This document shows, one piece after another, positions 1 through 4,763 of a stretch of 6,706 nucleotides of DNA. Made by a program: the position numbers and the translations under genes. The notes beneath the pieces were generated by a model. That model was not told the origin of the DNA. It ran no database searches and was given only the letters and a program-made list of their open reading frames with translations. Source of the stretch: Clostridiales bacterium UBA929 (GTDB lineage: Bacteria > Bacillota > Clostridia > Oscillospirales > UBA929); assembly GCA_002293625.1 (NCBI GenBank), contig DBDP01000051.1:11947-18652 (forward strand), given 5' to 3'. Numbering within the stretch: the stretch's first letter is position 1; every line of letters starts with the position of its first letter.

Positions 1-645
1 GCCGCAATGGTTGTACGGACACGCGGCATCCATTGGGTGGACGAACGGGACACCTACCCGCCCCGTGAAATGTTTGAGGAGTGGGACGATGTCAGCGCTC
101 TTGAGTTCGCGCTGGTCAACGAGCCGATCAATATCGTCCGCGGCGGAGACACGGTTAAAATCGAGTGGTCGCAGCGCTACGACGATCAGTACCGCGTCAC
201 CCGGGAGGGCGGGACGCTGCGGATTACGCGAGCGCCGTATAGCGGAAGCCGCTGGCAATGGTTCGATATGGACTTTGACTGGCTCGCCAGTCTGTTGTAC
301 GGCGGCAGAGCCAGGGATATAGAAGACGGTCAGAGCCGCCCCATCACGGTCACCGTTCCCGAAGACTTAGAGCTGCGAGACATCGAGATCGACGGCGTGG
401 ATTTAGATGTTTTCATCGACGGCGTTCAGGCGCGGAACATTGAGGTCAACGGCGTCAACGCGCAAGTGGAGTTTCTCTGTGACGACCCGGACGACTACGA
501 TTTTGAGACAAGCGGGATGGGTTCCGAGTTGATTATCGACGGCAGGAAATACGGAGACTTCGGTCACGTGTCTTCACGCGGCGGCGGCGATTATTCCGTC
601 AGTGTCAACGGTATGAACGCCGAACTGGACGTAAGAACGAGGTAA
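1..645 (+). CDS. DUF4097-like beta-strand-repeat (putative adhesin-type) protein, 5' partial
   Basis: The reading frame is open to the left edge. The ATG at 7 has no visible ribosome binding site, so the gene probably starts upstream and the true N-terminus is missing. About 212 residues remain. Counting from that ATG, residues 23-75 (FEEWDDVSALEFAL, then a strand, then GGTLRIT) resemble the start of DUF4097-type domains. Residues 112-156 form short alternating strands with a repeated D/N-G-V motif (EIDGVDLDV, FIDGVQA, IEVNGVNA), and a further strand pair lies near the end (YSVSVNGMNAELDV). This is the expected pattern of a right-handed beta-helix or stacked-strand fold. Family members usually carry an N-terminal membrane segment that places the beta domain outside the cytoplasm; none is visible here, consistent with truncation by the window edge. 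The biochemical role is unknown. In Clostridia such genes often sit beside a small wHTH regulator, as here. The fold-family call is fairly good and the function is open. Confidence 0.7.
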   Translation, partial: AAMVVRTRGIHWVDERDTYPPREMFEEWDDVSALEFALVNEPINIVRGGDTVKIEWSQRYDDQYRVTREGGTLRITRAPYSGSRWQWFDMDFDWLASLLYGGRARDIEDGQSRPITVTVPEDLELRDIEIDGVDLDVFIDGVQARNIEVNGVNAQVEFLCDDPDDYDFETSGMGSELIIDGRKYGDFGHVSSRGGGDYSVSVNGMNAELDVRTR

Positions 646-667
646 TGTTTCCCACCGGGGGCAGAAT

Positions 668-699
668 AAGGGGGACGGCGCACAACGCCGCCCCCTTTT
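668..699 (+). terminator. Rho-independent terminator after the DUF4097-like gene
   Basis: GGGGG (670-674), a bulged A, then CGGCG (676-680) pair with CGCCG (686-690) and CCCCC (691-695) around a CACAA loop. TTTT follows at 696-699, and AA at 668-669 can extend the stem. This is a strong G+C hairpin with a U tract for the plus-strand gene. Read on the minus strand the same hairpin lies just beyond the wHTH stop codon but is followed by TTATT rather than a clean U run, so it may also stop that gene, less efficiently. Confidence 0.85.
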
Positions 700-708
700 C
701 CTGCACGA

Positions 709-1317
709 CTATGTCCAGTCTCCTTTGGTGTATCGGATGTCTGTCATATCATGGATTCCCGTGAGAAGCATGATAATCCCCTGCACTCTATGCGGTTTGA
801 CAATATACGTTCCTTTGGCGGCGTTTTTATCCTCCGTGATTAAATCCGCCGCAAGCAGAGGTTTCAAATGATGGTAAACTTGCCCGGTGGTGTTGTAACC
901 GTGACGTTCCACCAATGCCGTAACCGTCATCGGCTGCTTAAGCAGCGCCAGAAGGATATTCAGTCTGTCGCTACTACCGATGCAACGCAGAACCTTCTCC
1001 GCCGTATTGTCCTCGATCAGACGCAGCAGACCGTCGGCGCTGACTTCGTTCTGGATCCATGTGGACTGCCGCCCGCCGCTGGTAAATACGCCGATATAAG
1101 TCACCTTACCTGTATCGCCGCTTTCGCCGCAGGTATTTTCCAATCTGTCTAAGATGTTCATAACAGCCGGGTCGGGGTGCATTTTTTTGCTCTTTTTTAC
1201 CGCACCGATATAATCCGGTTTTTCTTCGGGATCCGCCTGTTTGGCGGTCAAAAGCCGCGCCAGTTCTTCTACCTGCCGTTTTAAATCGTCTAGCTCCCGC
1301 CCATAATCTCTTTCCAT
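709..1317 (-). CDS. ArsR-type winged-helix transcriptional regulator with N-terminal coiled coil
   Basis: This is a 202-residue protein. Residues 1-26 are a charged heptad-like helix (RELDDLKRQVEELARLL), probably a coiled coil. Residues 71-103 include a conserved-looking block (TYIGVFTSGGRQSTW) followed by a helix. Residues 106-176 form an ArsR-like winged helix: SSDRLNILLALLKQPMTV, then HGYNTTGQVYHHLKPLLAA as the turn and recognition helix, then a wing ending GTYIVKPHRVQ. No CxC metal-binding motif of the classical ArsR/SmtB metal sensors is present, so the ligand or signal is unknown. The ATG is preceded by GGAGGTG (1323-1329 on the plus strand), which fixes the start. It converges on the DUF4097-like gene, a pairing that suggests but does not prove a regulatory link. 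The promoter region carries an inverted repeat, so autoregulation is likely. Domain assignment is confident; the target genes are not known. Confidence 0.85.
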   Translation of the reverse strand: MERDYGRELDDLKRQVEELARLLTAKQADPEEKPDYIGAVKKSKKMHPDPAVMNILDRLENTCGESGDTGKVTYIGVFTSGGRQSTWIQNEVSADGLLRLIEDNTAEKVLRCIGSSDRLNILLALLKQPMTVTALVERHGYNTTGQVYHHLKPLLAADLITEDKNAAKGTYIVKPHRVQGIIMLLTGIHDMTDIRYTKGDWT

Positions 1318-1330
1318 AAGAACACCTCCG

Positions 1331-1368
1331 TTATGATATAGCGCTGTTACGCAATATCATAATATCAT
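1331..1368. promoter_or_regulatory. Candidate operator: 9-bp inverted repeat plus a tandem third half-site
   Basis: TTATGATAT (1331-1339) and ATATCATAA (1354-1362) are perfect inverted repeats 14 bp apart, with three further symmetric pairs inside (1341-1343 against 1350-1352). AATATCAT occurs twice in tandem (1353-1360 and 1361-1368), giving a third half-site. The repeats cover the -10 element and the expected transcription start of the regulator, a position suited to repression by a dimeric winged-helix protein. Binding of its own product is inference. Confidence 0.6.
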
Positions 1369-1387
1369 AGACAAAATGTTTTGTCAA
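1359..1387 (-). promoter_or_regulatory. Sigma-A-type promoter of the wHTH regulator
   Basis: Read on the minus strand, TTGACA (1382-1387) and TATTAT (1359-1364) are separated by exactly 17 bp. The -35 is perfect consensus and the -10 matches five of six bases. It lies about 40 bp upstream of the ATG and after the terminator-like hairpin at 1409-1442, so the regulator appears to have its own transcript. Confidence 0.8.
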
Positions 1388-1408
1388 CACGGATTTACGC
1401 AAAAGCAT

Positions 1409-1442
1409 AAAACGCCCGAATCCTTTCGGATTAAGACGTTTT
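1409..1442 (-). terminator. Terminator-like hairpin after the tRNA unit
   Basis: On the plus strand AAAACG (1409-1414) pairs with CGTTTT (1437-1442), and AATCC (1419-1423) pairs with GGATT (1428-1432) around TTTC. The four middle positions pair only partly, through G-U. On the minus strand it starts one base after the CCA of the tRNA-Thr-like locus and ends in TTTT, with more T residues following. It fits the end of a tRNA transcript. The A/T-rich outer stem also lets it work in the opposite direction. Confidence 0.6.
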
Positions 1443-1443
1443 G

Positions 1444-1520
1444 TGGAGCCGAAGGTCGGACTCAAACCGACGACCTGATGATTACAAATCAATTTTCAGT
1501 ATCCCGCTCGCTAGCCCGGC
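1444..1520 (-). pseudogene. tRNA-Thr(TGT)-like locus, 3' half intact, D-arm damaged
   Basis: On the minus strand the 3' half is textbook. It has the anticodon loop TTTGTAA (1482-1488), variable loop AGGTC, T-arm GTCGG-TTTGAGT-CCGAC (1455-1471), acceptor strand CTTCGGC, discriminator T and encoded CCA (1444-1446). It closely resembles bacterial tRNA-Thr(UGU) as I recall it. The 5' half is poor. GCCGGGC (1514-1520) can pair with the acceptor 3' strand at six of seven positions (two as G-U) and is followed by TA as expected for positions 8-9. However, no GCTC/GAGC D-stem exists, and the anticodon stem has only three good pairs (ATTGA against TCATC). Total length is a normal 77 nt. It lies between tRNA-Arg and a terminator-like hairpin, as the second member of a tRNA operon would. 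Best reading: a decayed tRNA-Thr copy. The alternative is a tRNA 3'-end remnant left by integration. Confidence 0.6.
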
Positions 1521-1588
1521 AACCCGCCGAACGCGATAAGAAGTCCGATAATCCCGCCGGCAATAAGAGATATTATCGCCAGAACCAT
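1511..1588 (-). other. Possible 25-residue hydrophobic microprotein ORF (unproven)
   Basis: An ATG at 1586-1588 opens a 25-codon frame of almost only I, L, A, G, V and F residues (AIISLIAGGIIGLLIAFGG), ending at TAG (1511-1513). It would make one transmembrane helix with a GG/G packing pattern. No ribosome binding site precedes the ATG, the ATG lies in the loop of a strong hairpin, and the stop overlaps the tRNA-Thr-like locus. It may be chance, or the 3' remnant of a membrane gene whose frame continues upstream into the tRNA-Arg region. Confidence 0.2.
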
Positions 1589-1601
1589 TGCGGCTCTGGC
1601 G
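1577..1601 (-). terminator. Hairpin directly after tRNA-Arg (terminator or processing element)
   Basis: A 10-bp stem (CGCCAGAACC 1577-1586 with GGCTCTGGCG 1592-1601, one G-U pair on the minus-strand RNA) closes a 5-nt loop and starts a few bases after the encoded CCA. What follows on the minus strand is ATAATATCTCTTATT, A/U-rich but not a clean U run. It could be a weak terminator, or a stem that marks the tRNA 3' end for processing. Confidence 0.4.
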
Positions 1602-1607
1602 TTCTCG

Positions 1608-1684
<77 letters not shown>

Positions 1685-1698
1685 ATATGACAAGAGGG

Positions 1699-1728
1699 AT
1701 TATATCATACCAAACAGAAACGCGTCAA
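1699..1728 (-). promoter_or_regulatory. Promoter of the tRNA-Arg unit
   Basis: On the minus strand TTGACG (1723-1728) and TATAAT (1699-1704) are 18 bp apart. The -10 is perfect and is preceded by TATGA. The -10 ends 14 bp from the first tRNA base, a normal distance for a stable-RNA promoter with a short 5' leader. Confidence 0.75.
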
Positions 1729-1752
1729 TAGCCCAAAAACAAATAATTCCTC

Positions 1753-1781
1753 TTGACAACATATGGTTCAAGGGTTATAAT
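1753..1781 (+). promoter_or_regulatory. Perfect consensus sigma-A promoter of gpx-ohrR
   Basis: TTGACA (1753-1758) and TATAAT (1776-1781) are separated by exactly 17 bp, the ideal arrangement. Such strength suggests that expression is limited by a repressor. An imperfect palindrome centred near CATATG (1760-1765), with TTGA and TCAA arms at 1753-1756 and 1768-1771, lies inside it. Confidence 0.88.
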
Positions 1782-1789
1782 ATTTTATG

Positions 1790-1817
1790 CAATACAATTT
1801 AGCAAAATATTTTATTG
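1790..1817 (+). promoter_or_regulatory. Candidate OhrR-binding region between promoter and gpx start
   Basis: TACAATT (1793-1799) matches the arm of the OhrR box known from Bacillus subtilis (TACAATT/AATTGTA arms) and sits just past the expected transcription start. The opposite arm is degenerate. The segment also contains CAATA/TATTG arms (1790-1794 and 1813-1817) and the palindrome AAAATATTTT (1804-1813). Location and the downstream ohrR gene support an operator here, but the exact site is uncertain. Confidence 0.35.
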
Positions 1818-1831
1818 AAGGAGCCGGTACA

Positions 1832-2362
1832 ATGTCCATCTACGACCACAATTACACCTCCATCGGCGGCGAAGAGGTATCCATGGCGGATTACAAGGGG
1901 AAGGTTCTACTTATCGTCAACACCGCGAGCAAATGCGGCTTCACGCCGCAGTACACGGGATTGCAAGCGTTGTACGATGAGTATAAAGACCAAGGTCTTG
2001 TCGTGATCGGTTTTCCTTGCAACCAGTTTATGGGGCAGGAGCCGGCGGGGGAAGAAGAGATCGCGGCGTCCTGCAAGCTGAACTACGGCGTCACGTTTCC
2101 GCTATCAAAGAAAGTAGACATCATCGGCGACGCCGCGATACCGCTGTTCAAGCACCTCACGTCCGAAAAACCGTTCACCGGGAAACTCAGCCTGATGCTG
2201 AAGATGGCAGCTAAATCAAACAAAAAAATCGCCTCCGAAAACGATGTCAAGTGGAATTTTACAAAATTCCTCATTGGCAAAGACGGGGCGGTGGCGGAGC
2301 GCTTCGAGCCGGAAATAAAGCCGGAGGACATTGCCCCCGCCATCGAAAAACTGCTTGCGTAA
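1832..2362 (+). CDS. gpx: Glutathione peroxidase family protein (Cys-type, probably thioredoxin-dependent)
   Basis: This 176-residue thioredoxin-fold peroxidase reduces hydrogen peroxide and organic or lipid hydroperoxides in the cytoplasm. Family signatures are in order: NTASKCGFTPQYTGL with the peroxidatic Cys35, GFPCNQF...GQEP with catalytic Gln69, and WNFTKFL with Trp141-Asn142, which complete the Cys/Gln/Trp/Asn tetrad. Cys35 is encoded by TGC, so this is not a selenoprotein. Cys81 (SCKLNYGVTFP) is at the position of the resolving cysteine of yeast Gpx3-type enzymes, which points to recycling by thioredoxin rather than glutathione. The start at 1832 is chosen because GAAGGAG (1817-1823) lies 8 nt ahead; an in-frame ATG at 1787 would add 15 residues but has no such site and falls at about the transcription start. 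It is followed after 12-15 bp by ohrR, with which it forms an operon behind a perfect promoter. The symbol bsaA is also used for this family in Bacillus. Confidence 0.94.
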   Translation: MSIYDHNYTSIGGEEVSMADYKGKVLLIVNTASKCGFTPQYTGLQALYDEYKDQGLVVIGFPCNQFMGQEPAGEEEIAASCKLNYGVTFPLSKKVDIIGDAAIPLFKHLTSEKPFTGKLSLMLKMAAKSNKKIASENDVKWNFTKFLIGKDGAVAERFEPEIKPEDIAPAIEKLLA

Positions 2363-2377
2363 CGGGCGGGCGGTATG

Positions 2378-2803
2378 ATGAGCGCTCAATTTGACGCGTT
2401 GAAACTCGATAACCAGCTTTGCTTTCCGCTCTACGCCGCGGCAAAGTCTGTCACGCAGAAATACAAACCGTATCTGGACGAAATCGGCCTGACATACACG
2501 CAGTACATTGTCATGATGGTGCTTTGGGAGTGCGGCAAAGCAACCGTCGGGGAGCTTGGCGCGCGCCTTTATCTGGACTCCGGAACACTCACGCCGCTTC
2601 TGAAAAAACTGGAGCAAAAGGGGTCTATAAGCCGCGAACGTTCCGAAAAAGACGAGCGGATCGTGAACATAACGCTCACGGCAAAAGGGCTGGATTTACG
2701 CGGAGCAGCCGCGGACATTCCCGCAAAAATAGCCGGGTGTATCCCGCTTACTCCCGATGACGCCCTGCAACTCTATACGTTGCTGTACAAGATCCTACGG
2801 TAG
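2378..2803 (+). CDS. ohrR: OhrR, MarR-family organic-peroxide-sensing repressor
   Basis: This is a 141-residue MarR-type winged-helix dimer that represses peroxide-defence genes until organic hydroperoxide oxidises its sensor cysteine. It is very like B. subtilis OhrR: KLDNQLCFPLYAA carries the sensor Cys, with Tyr19, Tyr29 and Tyr40 at the positions that hydrogen-bond to it. YLDSGTLTPLLKKLEQKG is the recognition helix, and RSEKDERIVNI the DNA-contacting wing. Two ATGs lie back to back (2375 and 2378). The second puts the sensor at Cys15, as in B. subtilis, so I prefer it; upstream sequence GGGCGGGCGG (2364-2373) is only a weak ribosome binding site, compatible with coupling to gpx. Additional cysteines at 52 and 121 leave open a two-Cys mechanism as in Xanthomonas OhrR. 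The likely target is its own gpx-ohrR promoter. The 3' end overlaps the convergent TPR gene by 9 bp. Confidence 0.93.
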   Translation: MSAQFDALKLDNQLCFPLYAAAKSVTQKYKPYLDEIGLTYTQYIVMMVLWECGKATVGELGARLYLDSGTLTPLLKKLEQKGSISRERSEKDERIVNITLTAKGLDLRGAAADIPAKIAGCIPLTPDDALQLYTLLYKILR

Positions 2804-3403
2804 AGGCGATGTGTCCGTTGCTTCCGGGCTGGGTGACGCATCTGTTGCGACAGGCACGTCAGGACTGGGCGAACTGTCGGGAACAACGGGTGCGCCGGGG
2901 CTTGGTGAAGCATCAGTTACGGCGGGTTCGCCGGGACTGGGGATGGGCGGTGCCCCCGACGGGGACGCCGCGACGGACGGTTCGGGCGCGGGAGAAGGCA
3001 TTGGCGACGGGTCGGTGTCGGGTATCACCGGGGGTTCCTCGGGTGCTTGAGCTTCCAGTGAAGTAAGCAGCTCGTTCAGCGTTTCCCGAAGCCGGTCGCT
3101 GGAGGTCTTTTCAATTCCCTTTTCTAAGTAGTAAATCGCGCTGTCCACGTCCCCGTTGTATACGCAGGCTTCGGACAGGCGCAGATACGCCTCCGCATTG
3201 CGGCGGTCTAAGCCGATCACCATCTGATATTGTTCAATGGCGGTGTCATAATCGCGCTCTTCGGCGGCAAGCCGCCCGGCGCGCATATGCGCCGCCTTTC
3301 GTGTGGAGCCAAACTGGTCGTTCAGCACGGTGAGCGACAACAGCGCCAGCAGAACGATCAAGATCCCGGCTCCGGTTAAGATTCGGGATACCGTTTTATT
3401 CAC
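2795..3403 (-). CDS. Membrane-anchored TPR protein with Pro/Ser/Thr-rich mucin-like tail
   Basis: Positions here are numbered from an upstream GTG at 3412, giving 205 residues. I prefer the GTG at 3403 (202 residues) because a G-run (about 3412-3417) lies at proper distance ahead. A basic N-terminus precedes one hydrophobic helix (residues 11-30), so the rest probably faces outside. Residues 40-107 form two TPR-like helix pairs (AAEERDYDTAIEQYQMVIGL, then SEACVYNGDVDSAIYYLEKG), a protein-binding scaffold. Residues 121-205 are disordered: 27 of 85 are Pro and 19 Ser/Thr, with Asp/Glu but no Lys or Arg, ending in 12-residue repeats of the type TDASPSPGAPVV. No LPXTG sorting signal or lipobox is seen. 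It overlaps the end of the glycosyltransferase gene, implying translational coupling, and its own 3' end overlaps convergent ohrR. The domain picture is solid; the partner and function are unknown. Confidence 0.82.
   Translation of the reverse strand: MNKTVSRILTGAGILIVLLALLSLTVLNDQFGSTRKAAHMRAGRLAAEERDYDTAIEQYQMVIGLDRRNAEAYLRLSEACVYNGDVDSAIYYLEKGIEKTSSDRLRETLNELLTSLEAQAPEEPPVIPDTDPSPMPSPAPEPSVAASPSGAPPIPSPGEPAVTDASPSPGAPVVPDSSPSPDVPVATDASPSPEATDTSPLP
2810..2917 (-). repeat. Three tandem 36-bp units encoding 12-residue P/S-rich repeats
   Basis: Units 2882-2917, 2846-2881 and 2810-2845 encode TDASPSPGAPVV, PDSSPSPDVPVA and TDASPSPEATDT. The period is exactly 36 bp with no indels. Codons differ between units at many third positions, so the array is old or under protein-level selection rather than freshly duplicated. 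Confidence 0.75.
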
Positions 3404-4763
3404 CGACCGCACCCCCCAATGCCAGTTCTTTTAGCGGTTTTCTAAGTTCCTGATAGGTCATAAACACCGCGCTGCCCGCGAGGAACAAGACGATCAGCGA
3501 CGGTATCTGAAGCCCGATATACGGGATAAACTCCATGAACAGAAAGGCGTGGTAGCCCGCGTAGGAGCAAAGCACGCAGAAGGGGGCAAAGTACCATTTT
3601 TCGGGGATCAGTACGGCAAGGAAGATGCAAAAGATGTCGGCGAGGTAGAAGTAGCGTTCGTGCATACTGGGCAGCAGCCACGGTATGCCAAGTACCATCG
3701 CGGCAGTCAGCAAAAGAAGGGTTCTGTCGTTGAGTCTATCCCGTTTGAGCCACGCGAGCAGCAGCAGAAACCCTAAGAACAAGAACGCAAGAAGAAGCCC
3801 CGCGCCGAACAGGATGTTGTGCGGCTCTCCCGCCCGAATCAAAGCGTAAGCCGAAGGTGAGTTCAAATTGAGGCGGTTCGAGTACTGCGACGACTGCCGG
3901 GCGTAAATCGTTACGATGTCCGCAAACGGGCGTCCCAGCGCGAGCGCGGGCAAGTACAGCCCGACGAACACGCCCAAGAACACGGGTATCTGTTTTAGCC
4001 GGACGCGCTTTTTCATCCACAACACCAAATAAATGGGGAGGAAGAAGATCGTTTGCATCTTAAAGGAGAACGCGACGGCCGCCATCGCGACCGAAAGGTT
4101 CGGCTTTTGCTCCAGCGCGAAGACGAACGCTGCGAGGCAGAAGAAGACATAGATGGAGTCGCACTGCCCCCAAAACGAGCTGTTGAGCCATACGGTTGGG
4201 GCAAGGAAGACCGCCGCTCCGAGAACCGCCTTGCGCACCGAGCCGAAATCAAACCGCTCGGACAGTCGCATCACCATCACCACAAGACCGCAGTCGAAGA
4301 TCACGCTGACGAGCTTATAGAGATAGAGGTCGTTCATCGACACCCGCGCGATCGTGCCGATGATATAGAGGTAAGGCATGTTATAGTCCGACCAAGTCTC
4401 CACGATGTATTTCCAGCCGTTATCGCGGAAGCCCTGCGCCCACGGCTGCAAACAGGAGAGATAGTCGGTGTTGTTGCTCTGCGTCAGGCTGAGCGTGCGC
4501 AGCACCATCCCCGCCGCAATCGCCGCCGCGAAGAAAATCAAAACGGCGGGCGGGCGGGCGCTTTGGCAGAAGCAGTACATCAACAACCCGCCGAGCAGCG
4601 CGAACGCCGCCGCCATCACAACGGCCTGACCCCGTTCGGGTACCGGCGACATCACCAGCAGCAGAATGAACAACCCCGCCGCGACGACTGCCGCGTAAAG
4701 CGCGCGTTCTGTCAGCCCCATACGCTGTTCGGTGCTTATTCCTCGTTCTCCCAATTGTGCCAT
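3396..4763 (-). CDS. Polytopic GT-C-type glycosyltransferase (Gpi18/mannosyltransferase-like)
   Basis: This is a membrane protein of up to 455 residues with roughly ten or more hydrophobic helices. Enzymes of this fold transfer sugars from lipid-phosphate donors on the outer membrane face. Visible family marks are an acidic site in the first large loop (SNNTDYLSCLQPW, Asp100), SDYNMPYLYIIG (125-136), the signature NSSFWGQCDSIYVFF (194-208), FKMQTIFFLPIYL (234-246), and MHERYFYLADIF (367-378). This set resembles the Gpi18-related mannosyltransferases and related GT-C families; donor and acceptor cannot be read from sequence. The start is uncertain. The ATG at 4763 has AGGA close by and overlaps yebC by 28 bp; the ATG at 4721 falls nearer the first helix but lacks a clear ribosome binding site. 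The 3' end overlaps the TPR gene by about 8 bp, so the two are probably made in step. Confidence 0.85.
   Translation of the reverse strand: MAQLGERGISTEQRMGLTERALYAAVVAAGLFILLLVMSPVPERGQAVVMAAAFALLGGLLMYCFCQSARPPAVLIFFAAAIAAGMVLRTLSLTQSNNTDYLSCLQPWAQGFRDNGWKYIVETWSDYNMPYLYIIGTIARVSMNDLYLYKLVSVIFDCGLVVMVMRLSERFDFGSVRKAVLGAAVFLAPTVWLNSSFWGQCDSIYVFFCLAAFVFALEQKPNLSVAMAAVAFSFKMQTIFFLPIYLVLWMKKRVRLKQIPVFLGVFVGLYLPALALGRPFADIVTIYARQSSQYSNRLNLNSPSAYALIRAGEPHNILFGAGLLLAFLFLGFLLLLAWLKRDRLNDRTLLLLTAAMVLGIPWLLPSMHERYFYLADIFCIFLAVLIPEKWYFAPFCVLCSYAGYHAFLFMEFIPYIGLQIPSLIVLFLAGSAVFMTYQELRKPLKELALGGAVGE

Noticed and set aside
1..12. The 12-mer GCCGCAATGGTT at the window start recurs on the minus strand at 1583-1594
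   Set aside because: The match does not extend beyond 12 bp on the right and cannot be examined to the left. Chance is sufficient.
1444..1491. Attachment site of an integrated island in tRNA-Thr
   Set aside because: No integrase or island genes are visible, and the fragment's orientation would place the island where the core obg-yebC cluster lies. A damaged tRNA in a tRNA operon fits better, although it is not excluded.
1787..1831. 15-codon N-terminal extension of the glutathione peroxidase
   Set aside because: The ATG at 1787 lies at about the transcription start site with no ribosome binding site, while the ATG at 1832 has GAAGGAG 8 nt ahead and matches family length.
2757..3050. Plus-strand Gly/Ser-rich open frame after ohrR
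   Set aside because: It is the mirror of the Pro/Ser repeat tail on the minus strand. The TPR domain and the coupling with the upstream gene support the minus-strand reading.
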